Part shown: piece by piece, positions 29,828-39,658 of the stretch
Layout of the letters: each line of letters opens with the position of its first letter
How positions within the stretch are numbered: the stretch's first letter is position 1
From: Stentor coeruleus
Lineage: Eukaryota; Ciliophora; Heterotrichea; Heterotrichida; Stentoridae
Direction of reading: 5' to 3'
Assembly: GCA_001970955.1 (NCBI GenBank)
Contig: MPUH01000117.1
Span: 1 to 64,000 of the forward strand
Length of the DNA: 64,000 bases
Position numbers and translations under genes: made by a program
Notes under the pieces: generated by a model
Databases searched by the model: none
The model's input: only the letters and a program-made list of their open reading frames with translations
Told to the model about the DNA's origin: nothing

Positions 29828-30811
29828 ATGGCGGGAATGGAAATAGACGAAGTAATCGAATTGCCTTGGGTTGAAAAATACAGACCCAACAATTTAGAAG
29901 ACTTAGCCGCTCATGAAGCTATAATTTCAACAATCAAAAAGTTTATCCAAGAAAAAAAACTCCCTCATCTTTTATTCTATGGTCCACCTGGTACTGGGAA
30001 AACATCAACTATTCTAGCAGTAGCTAAAGAAATGTATGGGAAAAACTTTTCAAGTATGAGTTTAGAACTCAATGCTTCAGATGACCGTGGGATAAATGTT
30101 GTCAGAGAACAAATAAAAAACTTTGCCAGCACACAACAAATCATGACAAAAGGTATCAAACTTGTAATACTAGATGAAGCAGATTCAATGACAAGTGCAG
30201 CACAATTTGCATTAAGAAGGATAATAGAAAAGTACACAAAAACAACACGTTTTTGTATGATATGTAATTATGTGTCAAAAGTAATCCCAGCATTACAATC
30301 AAGATGTACAAGATTTAGATTTATGCCTTTACCTTCACAAATAGCTAAAGAAAGGATAAGAATGATATCACAATGTGAAAGACTTGATATAACAGAAGAT
30401 GGAATTGATGCACTTGCTGAATTAGGTAATGGAGATATGAGGAAGTATTTAAACATACTTCAAAGTACAGCTATGGCTTTTCAACATATAGACTCATATT
30501 CTATTTATGCATGTACTGGTAATCCTGATCCTATATTTATGAATAGGGTATTAGAAATTTTATTATCATTAAATTTCAATGAGATTTTTGAAGAACTAAT
30601 GAAGAAAAAAGTTGACTTTGGGTTTTCTCTTTGTGACATACTTAGAGAACTGCATAAAAAATTAGAACAAGCATCTTTCGATGATAAAAAGAAAATGTTT
30701 CTTATAAAACGCATGGCTGAAATCGAAATGCGTCTCGCTCAAGGAGCTAATGAGAAAATCCAACTAGGATCCTTAATCGGGGCTTTTATCGAAGTACGTA
30801 ACCAAATTTAA
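29828..30811 (+). CDS. RFC5: Replication factor C small subunit 5 (yeast Rfc3)
   Basis: 327 residues, a full-length clamp-loader AAA+ subunit that helps load PCNA at primer ends during replication and repair. Seen are PWVEKYRPNNLEDL (RFC box), Walker A GPPGTGKTSTILA, Walker B LVILDEADSM, sensor-1 FCMICNYVSKVIPALQ and the SRC motif SRCTRFRF. The pattern ELNASDDRGINVVREQI and the C-terminal ANEKIQLGSLIGAF match human RFC5 better than RFC2 or RFC4. The ATG follows ataaaataacataa. It lies 40 nt after a plus-strand coiled-coil gene and converges on eS8 with 56 nt between stops. Confidence 0.96.
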   Translation: MAGMEIDEVIELPWVEKYRPNNLEDLAAHEAIISTIKKFIQEKKLPHLLFYGPPGTGKTSTILAVAKEMYGKNFSSMSLELNASDDRGINVVREQIKNFASTQQIMTKGIKLVILDEADSMTSAAQFALRRIIEKYTKTTRFCMICNYVSKVIPALQSRCTRFRFMPLPSQIAKERIRMISQCERLDITEDGIDALAELGNGDMRKYLNILQSTAMAFQHIDSYSIYACTGNPDPIFMNRVLEILLSLNFNEIFEELMKKKVDFGFSLCDILRELHKKLEQASFDDKKKMFLIKRMAEIEMRLAQGANEKIQLGSLIGAFIEVRNQI

Positions 30812-30867
30812 TATAATCACATTTTCCTTTATATAGTAATTATAACCATATATTCAAAACTAACTAG

Positions 30868-31503
30868 TTATTGCTTAGACTTCTTTTCAATCTTTTTCTT
30901 GTAAAACTCCAACTCTGGACCTTCTAAAACATAGCCATCAGCTCTTCCACTTTGACCTGGTCTTGAAGATATACAAGCTAAAAGCCTACCAACCTTAAAT
31001 TCTTCTTTTACTAATGGGTCGATATATAAATTTTTACTAAGTTCTTCCCATTTCTTTTTCTTATCTTCCCAGACCTTCTTAGCTTTTTCTGATTGTTCCT
31101 TCTTTTGTTCAGTTTCTTCTTTGTCTTTTTTGACTTTTCCTAGATCGACACCATACTTTTTCGAATAAAGGGCTTTGAAAGGTGTTGCGTCTATTTCGAC
31201 TATGGTGTTTTTTGTTAGAGTATTAGTTCTAACTAGTTCATTGTTTGTTGCATTGTAGACAACCCAGAGAACACGGGATTTTGATGCTAGGTTTTCGCTT
31301 GTCCAGACGAAATTACCTACGTCTAGGCGTAATGCACGGTATTTCATATTGCCTCCCCTACACCTTACAACGTGAACACGTTTATGGCCGATTTTAGTCA
31401 TTGCTGGCTGACGGGCCTTTTCGAATGCACGTTTTTTTTGGTGAATGGGCATACGGCCTCCTGTCTTCCTGCGCTTGTGCCTTGAGTCCCTGGAAATTCC
31501 CAT
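30868..31503 (-). CDS. RPS8: 40S ribosomal protein eS8
   Basis: 211 residues, full length for eS8. The N-terminus [16 protein letters not shown] and the pattern [19 protein letters not shown] are diagnostic, as is the C-terminal [20 protein letters not shown]. The internal Lys/Glu-rich insertion ([19 protein letters not shown]) corresponds to the variable region of the family. It is a structural component of the small subunit body. No intron. The upstream side is G/T-rich on the plus strand. Codon use has more C and G than neighbours, as expected for a highly expressed gene. Confidence 0.98.
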   Translation of the reverse strand: MGISRDSRHKRRKTGGRMPIHQKKRAFEKARQPAMTKIGHKRVHVVRCRGGNMKYRALRLDVGNFVWTSENLASKSRVLWVVYNATNNELVRTNTLTKNTIVEIDATPFKALYSKKYGVDLGKVKKDKEETEQKKEQSEKAKKVWEDKKKKWEELSKNLYIDPLVKEEFKVGRLLACISSRPGQSGRADGYVLEGPELEFYKKKIEKKSKQ

Positions 31504-33422
31504 TCTTTTATAAATGGCTTAGAATCATCCAAATTTACGAAGGGTTAGCTTATAATATGTGAAGTTGGAAGATTTTTTCTAATTTGGAGGGGTTTAAGAT
31601 TATAAAATTTAGTTTTAAATGAGGAAACTGGTAAGTTTTAGGTGTAAAAGAGCAAAAGTTATAATATTTTTACTTGGGTTATTAAAAAAGTGATGCAATT
31701 GAGTTTTTTATGAATGGATTGAGTAAGGGTTTTTGAGTTTTGTGATATGATTTGAAGATTTGGCATGCGAAATGAGGTATTTTTTTAATGAATTATTGTT
31801 AGTGTGTGAACTTTTGATTGTAAATGTAAGGGAGAATATGTTTGTGAAATAATATTTTTATTAAGTTTTCTGGAGAGATTAGGTTTAAAAGTAATTTTAT
31901 GTATTTTTTTAGGGTATTTTATCTGTTTTATATAGTGAATAATGATTTAGGTTTTTTTATGATTTTGGATTGGCAGCTGATGATATTTGAATTTAGTGAT
32001 AAGCATGATGTTGAAATGGTTTAAATGTAAATTTGATTAATATAAAAAGATTTTGATTTTTAAAGTTTCTAGGTTTGTATTGACAAATTTTAACTGTAAA
32101 CTGCATATCTTTGGTTGCTTTTATTTGAAATAATATTATTTGTTAAATAAATTCAATCTTTTGAGAGAATAAAGAAATTGTATTAAGAAATACTTAAGAA
32201 TAAGTTTTTTTTTATATGCTAAATAGGTTTAAAGTTTTGGGAATCTTGTTATTCTTATATATTAAAAACACAAATCAGTTGAAATTTATTTGATAAGATA
32301 AAAGATTGTTATGAAATAAAAATAAAGTAATAAATTTGCATGGTACACAGAAATATATCGTATAATTCTAAAGCTATAATATATCTTTCTCAACAAATTA
32401 TAGAATTATTATTTTTATTAACATTTACAGTTAAAAAACATAAAATACTTCCAAGAAATAAAATTATTTACAAAATCATCTAAATATTAACTGGTAAAAA
32501 AATCCTAGACTATAACCATGCTTATAATCACAATAAAAAAAAAACATAATTATCTATCTAATCCTTACTTCACTACTATTTCATTATTATCAATATATAA
32601 AATCATAAAATATTCTAAAGCATTTCCAAAATTAAAAATCATCCAACAAAAAATGTACTTTTATTCCATTTCTTTTTTCTATTTTATTAATTATTCACTA
32701 TAAAAAAATGTATAAAATAGCAACAAACTATTACTCAAACTTACCCTAATACAATAAAATTATTCTAAATTTTTAATCATAATCAAGCCATGCCTAATTT
32801 CCTACATATTATTTATCTAACTTTTTTTTCATAACTATTTTCCTTTTATTCCTACAATTATTAAAACTACTGATACTACCTTATTCTCTTCCCCTTTTCT
32901 ATACTTTAACATATTTATTAAATATTTTTATTTCACTTCCTTCTTCAAATTTTTTCACAACTTCTAATCTTCTTTTTCTACTCTAATTCTTTTCAATCCT
33001 TATTCTCATCATTATCTTTACCTTTTACCCACTTCTAATATTTTTTTCTTTATATTCCTATAACCTTTATACATCCCTATAGCTTTCTATTTTTATTCCC
33101 TTTAACCCTTATTCTAAATGAAAAAAAAAACTATCAGAAAAAAATCAATCTATGATTTGAATTTAAATCATACCCGATACAATAAAGAAAATTAAATCCT
33201 ACATCGGGTTTATAAATTCTTGATAATCATACACTTTTTCAATCCATTTACCTTATCCACACAAACAGATTTCTATCAAATTCATCTTTTAAGCTCAAAT
33301 CCCCAGACAAAGTGTAATTAAGTTTATAATAATCATACTTTTTTTGTATATAAAACAATACTAATCATATCTTGTTGCATTTAGTTGATATTCGAATCAT
33401 TGTAAAATAATTAAAAATTTCT
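31504..33422. promoter_or_regulatory. Long divergent intergenic region, strand-biased, no gene
   Basis: 1.9 kb between the eS8 start and the pseudokinase start. The eS8 side is G/T-rich on the plus strand; the other side is C/T/A-rich, and 32821-33120 contains only 3 G in 300 nt. A 61-codon frame at 32518-32703 is low-complexity and not called. On the minus strand near 33260-33310, GDLSLKDEFDRNLFVWIR can be read before a stop, possibly a relic. ACCCGAT (33172) and ATCGGGT (33203) form a weak inverted repeat. Confidence 0.45.
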
Positions 33423-34964
33423 ATGGGAGAACAGAGCGATGATGATTTTTTTAATAGTTTCCCTGAGCTAAGTCTTACTATGGAATACTCGGCAAACAGA
33501 AGGTTTTCTAGAACCAGCAAAATTCTTGCTGAAGGGAAGTTCAAGTCAATCTTCTTAGGCTATGATAATGACTTTGGAAGAGAAGTCGCCTGGAGTAGGA
33601 TAAATACCAATGGATTGAGTGTAAAGGAAAAAGCTGAACTAATGGAAGACTTTAGGTTGTTTGAAAAACTTGACCACCCGAGCATACTGAAACTCATATA
33701 CTGCTCGGAAGACCCGGACAAAAATCAAATTGTCACAATCACAGAACTTACTACCTGCACATTAAAACATTATTTAAGGAAAAAGATGAGACTTATTCGC
33801 TTAAAAGTTATAAAACGATGGTGCAAAAGCATACTAGAAGCAATTAAATACTTTCATGCCCGTCAGATTGTCCATAAAAACATGAAGTGTGACAATATTT
33901 TTATTGGAGCATCAGATGGCGATATACGTGTTGGTGTTATGGGATATACATCTAGGAAAATTGATGATCAGAAATATGATCTCAAATGCTTTGCCTTAAG
34001 TTTAATTGAAATGTGCACACCTTTAGACCTTGATTATACAAAGGCTAATATGAAGACACCTCCAAGAGAAATGAGCATGATTGAAAACCAAAATATCAAG
34101 AATTTTATAATCTCTTGCTTCAGCGAAGATAGTGCTGATAGTTTATTGAAGCATAATTTTTTTACTTCTGACGACCTTGCTGATAATTTACCAATAAAAC
34201 TTGTCCCGATTGAAGATTTTTACGAGATATCATTTGAAGAAAACCCTAAAGGTCTGAAATTTATTATAATTTTAAAGAAAAACTGCGAAAGTCTTGCCAG
34301 GCATGAATTCAATTACTTTGAAGATGTCCCTGAACAAGTAACCGAGAGCCTTATAACTAAAAACAACGTTCCTGGCAAATACTTTACCGATTTCTTAAAT
34401 GCTATTGAATTAGAGTTACAAAGATTCATGAATTTAGAAGCAACTAATAAACATATCGATATTTTTAAAGCTTCAACTTGGAGCCCTTTCCATTTTACAT
34501 CCGACAAAGTTTCTAAAAATTCTAAAATCAGTATAAACCTAGGCATACAAGATTTACTTAATACTAGCAAAGTTAAACTTGATATGGTTTATGATCATGA
34601 TCTTGATACCCCACAAGCATTAGCTGAAGATATTGTCCGACAACTTCAATTAGACACTTCTGAAATAAAGACAATCAGTAAACTCATCACTGAAAAAATC
34701 GCTTATTCCGAATCGGAAACACACAGTAACTACTCACAAGACTTATTAGATCTAACCTTAGAAGATAATATCCATTCCCGACCAGGTCTTAACAGTACAA
34801 ATGAGTTCTCAATAACATCAGAAAACTCTTCACTTAGAAATAGTTATGAACCAAAAATCCCAGACCTTACAAAATCTAGAAGCCTTTCACCTATTAATGA
34901 AGATTCAAAAATGTGTAATAAATGCAAAAACCTGAACTCAATAATTATAAAAAAGTTGTCATAA
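33423..34964 (+). CDS. WNK-like pseudokinase
   Basis: 513 residues. The start of the kinase fold (ILAEGKFKSIFLGYD ... REVAWSRI) follows the WNK pattern: a Lys sits in the Gly loop (GKFKS) and the usual beta-3 VAIK Lys is replaced (EVAWS). The catalytic loop reads VHKNMKCDNIFI: HRD has become HKN, so the catalytic Asp is missing, although the Asn is present. The DFG position reads VGVMGY, so the Mg-binding Asp is also missing. It should therefore lack activity. Residues ~275-360 resemble a small C-terminal domain, and the tail is Ser-rich (TKSRSLSPINEDSK, CNKCK). NRBP-type scaffolding is a reasonable comparison. It converges on the next gene with a 34-nt gap. Confidence 0.82.
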   Translation: MGEQSDDDFFNSFPELSLTMEYSANRRFSRTSKILAEGKFKSIFLGYDNDFGREVAWSRINTNGLSVKEKAELMEDFRLFEKLDHPSILKLIYCSEDPDKNQIVTITELTTCTLKHYLRKKMRLIRLKVIKRWCKSILEAIKYFHARQIVHKNMKCDNIFIGASDGDIRVGVMGYTSRKIDDQKYDLKCFALSLIEMCTPLDLDYTKANMKTPPREMSMIENQNIKNFIISCFSEDSADSLLKHNFFTSDDLADNLPIKLVPIEDFYEISFEENPKGLKFIIILKKNCESLARHEFNYFEDVPEQVTESLITKNNVPGKYFTDFLNAIELELQRFMNLEATNKHIDIFKASTWSPFHFTSDKVSKNSKISINLGIQDLLNTSKVKLDMVYDHDLDTPQALAEDIVRQLQLDTSEIKTISKLITEKIAYSESETHSNYSQDLLDLTLEDNIHSRPGLNSTNEFSITSENSSLRNSYEPKIPDLTKSRSLSPINEDSKMCNKCKNLNSIIIKKLS

Positions 34965-34998
34965 AAAATTAGTAAGTTTTATATAAGTTTTTATGATT

Positions 34999-35439
34999 TT
35001 ATAAGAAATATTTGACTTCAGAAGTAGTTTTGATTGTTGATAAGGTTTCGGTTGCTGAGGATAATGTGGTTTTTAAAAGATAATATTTGGAAAGTACGGA
35101 GGATGTGCTGAAATCTTTGTTGGATTCAAGTTCTTGGAGCTTTTGGACCATGATATTTTGTTGGGTTTCTAAGGAGGTTATGCTTTCTTGAAGTTTTTTC
35201 ATGAGTTTTTCTAGACGCTGGGCTGTTTTGCAGAAGACAAGATGTTTGACTTGGTTTTCATTTGGACTTTGTAGAGGTTACATGAAGAGATTTTCGATTT
35301 GCAGGTCGAGAGGGAGGAAAGATAGAGTGGTTTGGATCCCTTCGATATAGGGTTTGGAGCTTTCGTAGATGTTTGTGAATTGGGATGAGGCTCTTTGGAA
35401 TGCGTTGACTATTTTCTCAGCTTCCCAAGGTAGCGACAT
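34999..35439 (-). CDS. Coiled-coil hypothetical protein, two exons
   Basis: Exons 35282..35439 and 34999..35266 join across the 15-nt intron GTAACCTCTACAAAG (phase 2), giving 141 residues. The protein starts MSLPWEAEKIVNAFQRASSQ and has a short middle (PLDLQIENLFIPNENQVKHL). It then forms a coiled coil (EKLMKKLQESITSLETQQNI) with a Ser/Thr-rich tail. I do not recognise the family; a small subunit of a larger complex is possible. Its ATG is only 17 bp from that of the divergent eL13 gene, so the two almost certainly share one promoter. Without splicing the frame ends after 53 codons. Confidence 0.78.
35267..35281 (-). other. 15-nt intron
   Basis: On the minus strand GTAACCTCTACAAAG, with A at position 10. 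Removing it joins ...ENLF(I) to PNENQVKHL... and restores one frame. Confidence 0.88.
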
Positions 35440-35456
35440 TGTATTTTATATATAAA
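35440..35456. promoter_or_regulatory. 17-bp bidirectional promoter between two start codons
   Basis: TGTATTTTATATATAAA is all that separates the minus-strand ATG (35437-35439) from the plus-strand ATG of eL13 (35457). It contains the perfect 12-bp palindrome TTTATATATAAA at 35445-35456. Both leaders must be shorter than the spacer, or start inside the neighbouring gene. Confidence 0.8.
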
Positions 35457-35888
35457 ATGGTTAAGCACAATAACGTGGTTCCAAATGGTCACTTTCGTAA
35501 AGACTGGATGAGCTACGTTAAAACTTGGTTTAATCAGGCTGGCAGAAAAGACAGAAGAAGGAAAGCCCGGAGCTTAAAAGCCTCAGAAACTGCCCCAAAT
35601 CCCTTGAAAGCTTTAAGACCACTAGTCCAAGGGCAGACAATCAGATACTGCTCGACAACCAAAAAAGGACGAGGTTTTTCTCTTCAAGAAATCAAAAAGG
35701 CTGGGCTTACTGCACAATTTGCAAGAACTATTGGTATTAGAGTTGACCATAGAAGAAGAAATAAAAGCGCAGAAACTTTAGAGAGAAATGTAAAAGAGCT
35801 CAACTTTTACAAATCTAAACTTACACTCTATCCACTTAAGGCTGGAAAACCAAAAAAGGGACAAATTAATGACTCACTCCAGAGTTAA
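35457..35888 (+). CDS. RPL13: 60S ribosomal protein eL13, short form
   Basis: I start at the ATG at 35457 (MVKHNNVVPNGHFRKDW), as in the family; the frame extends 18 nt upstream to a TTG inside the promoter, which is not a credible start. The 143 residues match eL13 through the conserved core: WFNQAGRKDRRRKARSLKA, GRGFSLQEIKKAGL, ARTIGIRVDHRRRNKS and YKSKLTLYP. It then ends at KPKKGQINDSLQS. Human eL13 has 211 residues, so about 60 C-terminal residues are absent. No standard 15-nt intron after the stop restores the rest. Either the tail is truly lost in this lineage or it lies in an exon I cannot see. Confidence 0.93.
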   Translation: MVKHNNVVPNGHFRKDWMSYVKTWFNQAGRKDRRRKARSLKASETAPNPLKALRPLVQGQTIRYCSTTKKGRGFSLQEIKKAGLTAQFARTIGIRVDHRRRNKSAETLERNVKELNFYKSKLTLYPLKAGKPKKGQINDSLQS

Positions 35889-36125
35889 ATTATAGTTAGA
35901 TAATATACAGGGTAGAAATGTGTTGGTTTATGATTAGATTTATTATTTTCTAAACTTTGTGTAAGCCATCAGAGAAAAATGTTATATTTTATATATAAAT
36001 AGCTATGAGGAATGAAATCATAGTTTTTTATAATAATTATTATAAACATTCATAATAATCATAATAATACAAAAAATCCTCAACAACAACATATCCTAAT
36101 TCATAAGTCAAAAAAATACAACTAA

Positions 36126-39100
36126 TTAAAAAAATGAGCTTAAAACACTATTATTTTGTGGAAGTTTTTGCAAAAACATAAGAGCTTCATCATAATTCTC
36201 ATTATTATCCGTCCATATCATCCCAGGTTTATCATCTTTCGGGCTATCAAAAAGCTCAGCCGAGACCTCATTAAATTTGTTTTCCTCCTCCACTTGTTTA
36301 ATACCAAAAGGGTTTGTCTGAGGTACTTTAGTTATTCCTCCAAAGACATTATCTTTATTAAATTGAAAAAGTCCTCCAATTGTATTAGTTTGTTTAATAG
36401 AAGAAGTATTACTAAATGGGTTTTTCAATGGAGGTAAATCATTTTCATCATCTGAAACTATATGTTTAACTTCATTTTTAATAGTATTCTCATTAGGTAT
36501 AATCTTGAATGTTTTCATAACAGGCTCTGGAAATATTTTCTCTATTTTATCAGTGCTCAAAGACAGAATCACATTTTTTTTACTGTTTTTATGAACTTTT
36601 TCTATATTTTCTGTTTGACTAAAACTATTACAACTTTCTTTTTTTAATTTCTTTGGCTTGATTTTTAGCTTAGAATCCCCTACCTGAATAGAAACAGTGG
36701 CAAATGATATCGGCCTAACTTGAACTTTCTCAGTAACAACCATATTCTCAAATTTCTTATATTTCGGACTACAATAAACTTTTTCTCCCTGTTCAAAACA
36801 TAATATTTTCTTATCAGGAACTTCTGCAAGTATTTCAATCTCAGGGATTTCAAATGTTATTTGGGTATTAGAGCTTTCAAGTTTACCTATCAGTTCTAAA
36901 GCATCATCAATTTCATTATTTTTCCTTATCAATAAAGCTTTTAAATGTGTATTTTCATTGATAACCACCCTAAGATTTTCTTTAGCTTCAATAAGCTTCA
37001 AATCACTATACACCTCATGTTTTTTCGTAGACATTGTTTTTATTTCTTCCATAAGCCTCTCAACCTTAGCATGTAAATTCGCATTTTCCCTTTTAAGCGA
37101 CAAGTTCTCAAAATCCACATTTTCCATTTTCTCCTGCATTCCTATAACCGCTATAACATTACTTCTTATCTCTTGTCGTTGTTTATGTTTACATCTAGCC
37201 ATCTCAACCTTCATATCTTCAATAATTATATTTTTTTCCTCAATTTGAACTTCAAATTCTTTTATTTTCCTAAAACTATCTTCATCAATATCCCCTTTCT
37301 CACTTTTATTCCTTAAATATTGCATACTACTATATGCTTCATGTACTTCAAAAAGCTTAGCTAATTGTTTCTGATCTTCAGGTGCATTCTCAGCTAAACC
37401 TTTAACAAAATGCATAATAACAGCTTGGACTGCAGGTTGATAAACTTTAACAAGTTGTGGTGAATAAAAATCATCTAAATTCCCAATATTTTGTGAATTA
37501 AAAGATTTTTTAAATTCAGAAGTTTGGGTTGTATATTCTAATTTACTTCTGAATTCAGCATATCCTATAGTTTTCATAACTATTCCATCTAAGTCTGAAG
37601 ATTTGTTATGTAAACAAAGGAGACCTAGGACTAAGGCAATTAAAGATTGATCAAAACCTTGATTTTCTAAGAATTTAAGAATAGTAGGTAAAGAGTTAAA
37701 AGCACTGTTTAGAAGTTTTGAAGATGATTCTGTAGATTCGTGAAGCCATACAATAAGAAGACTTGATAAATGTTTTATGTTAGAAGTTGATGAGGACATA
37801 CTTTCGATTAATAAAGAAAAAACTTTTGAAAGTAAAGTTCCTGAGTGTAGGTCTATAGGAAGATGTACTGCAAGTTGTTTTACGGAATTATTAGAAAATA
37901 TTACTTGCTCTAATGTTCGGCATAATGAAGGGAGAAGTTCATGTTTTGTGTTGAGGATTTGAAGCAAAGTGTTATTAAAAACTCCTAATGTCCCTGGGAT
38001 TTCAATATAGTTAGGCATACATGTAACACGGGATATGAAGTTTTCAGCTATTTTTTTACATCCTGATATGAATATGTTAAGAATCTCAGTGTTTTCTTTA
38101 TAATTTCCCCCTAAAGCACAATATGTTAACATACAGTCTAAAGTGTCACTATAGTCAGCATGGGCAAAAGATTCAATTTCTCCTGAATTCCCTTGTAATA
38201 AAACTTTTAAAAGTTTTAAAGCTGGAAGGTTTTGATCACCTGAACTGGGATATGAAGTTTCAAAAATTTTAGGGATGAGGATTGAGAAATGCTTTTGATT
38301 TGCTTGATGGATTGATGATGATCGGTTTGTACAGGCTAAAATTAGAAACTCGAGGATGGGTATTTTATTAGCACTATCAAGAAGAAGGAAGACTGTACGG
38401 GTTATTGAAGGTATTTCACGAATATAATCTTTATTAAAGTCGGTAAGTAAAGTTTTCATAAGTTCGCAACAGTCTTTGACTATGACTGTATCTTCTTCAG
38501 ACATGATTTCAGAAAGGATTTCAAAAATACCTTGGAAAGCTAAAAGTTTGCAGATATCTTCGTCGTTTTGAGCGATTTTCTTCATAAGTAAAATGCATTC
38601 TGTTTAAATCTTACCGTTTCTTAAGTAATCAGATGGTTCTTTTAGTGTGTCTAATAAATAATTTACTCTATTCGGCCGCTCATTCAAGTATTTTGGCAGA
38701 GCTCCACCAGCTGGGAGTTTTTCCAATATCTGCATAACAGAGAATTTATACATAGGATTCTGACTCTCCTCTAATATTCTCCATAAAAACCCCAAAAACT
38801 CTTCATTCTATTTGCTTCTTACATTGAAAAAAATCGGGTTCTTATCAATAGCATTTAAAGATATATCAAGCATATTCTGTAATAATTCAGTAGAAAAACT
38901 TTGTTCTAAAGCTTCCTGCCAAACTTCTGATAAATTGTTTAGAATATCATATTTCTCACTAGCTTCAACTAGAAAGTCTAATAATGTTCTAAGTTCATCT
39001 GAGAATTGAAAGGATTTTAGTTCTTGTGAAATTGAAGTGATAAATGATAGAACTTCAGATTCATTATCAAGGTCTGGCAAACTGTTTATATCAAATTTAC

Positions 39101-39146
39101 GATGTTTAGACCCAAACATTGAAATGATCCCTTTAGTAATGAACAT
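36126..39146 (-). CDS. USO1: USO1/p115 vesicle-tethering factor, three exons
   Basis: Exons 38823..39146, 38615..38807 and 36126..38599 join across two 15-nt introns to give 996 residues. p115 tethers COPII and intra-Golgi vesicles. The N-terminal ~650 residues form an armadillo-like globular head: ILEKLPAGGALPKYLN, then across exon junction 2 LRNECILLMKKIAQND, IVKDCCELMKTLLTDF and IGYAEFRSKLEYTTQ. A coiled-coil tail follows (RENANLHAKVERLMEEIKTM), then a disordered region with two NPF motifs (KNPFSN, TNPFGI), unusual for p115 and suggestive of EH-domain partners. The ATG is preceded by CCATATAATAAAA. Splicing is required: each intron brings an in-frame stop. Confidence 0.9.
38600..38614 (-). 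other. 15-nt intron 2 of USO1
   Basis: Minus strand GTAAGATTTAAACAG, A at position 10, phase 1. Joins ...SDYLRN(E) to CILLMKKIAQND, a conserved part of the p115 head. Confidence 0.92.
38808..38822 (-). other. 15-nt intron 1 of USO1
   Basis: Minus strand GTAAGAAGCAAATAG, A at position 10, phase 0. Joins ...NPIFFN to NEEFLGFLWRILEE. Confidence 0.92.
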
Positions 39147-39658
39147 TTTTATTATATGGTTTTTAATATTAGTAAGGATTTATAGTATAAGAATTTGATA
39201 CTAAGATTTGTTTGTGAAAATGTGTTTTACCCTTTTGAAATTAATAGACCTTATAACATTTTTTATTAAGTCTTTCTTAAACTAGATTTTATTCATATAT
39301 TTAAAATTCAAAATTTGATTCAAAAATTAAGTTCCATGATTAAGTTATAAATTTACTTTCAAATAATAATTACAGTTTATTCATTGAAATTATAACAAAT
39401 ACTAGCTCGTCTGTAAATCAAACAAAATAAAACTCTCTATGATGAATAAACGTCAAAATTCATATAAACACCTATAAAGAATATGGTTTAAAATTCATAA
39501 CAAAGCTCATAATTCCTAAAATAAACTTATACAAAGCCAATAAGCTAAACCTGATGTTTATTATTACTTTTAACCATTTACCAAAGTAAAAAATTCATGG
39601 TGGAAAAATTTGTTAGGACATAGTTCATAAAGATAATAAGTGTCTTATAATTTAGTAA
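39147..39658. other. Divergent intergenic region
   Basis: Noncoding spacer between USO1 and the NDR kinase. CCATATAATAAA (minus strand, 39148-39159) sits one base from the USO1 ATG. The NDR side is A/C-rich, with cttataatttagtaa before the ATG. Nothing else is seen. Confidence 0.5.

Noticed and set aside
32518-32703. 61-codon plus-strand frame
   Set aside because: Homopolymer-like composition (Lys, Tyr, Phe, Ile) in a skewed noncoding region.
33172-33209. Inverted repeat ACCCGAT...ATCGGGT as a terminator or riboswitch
   Set aside because: Only 7 bp of stem with a 24-nt loop, isolated, and not placed at a gene end.
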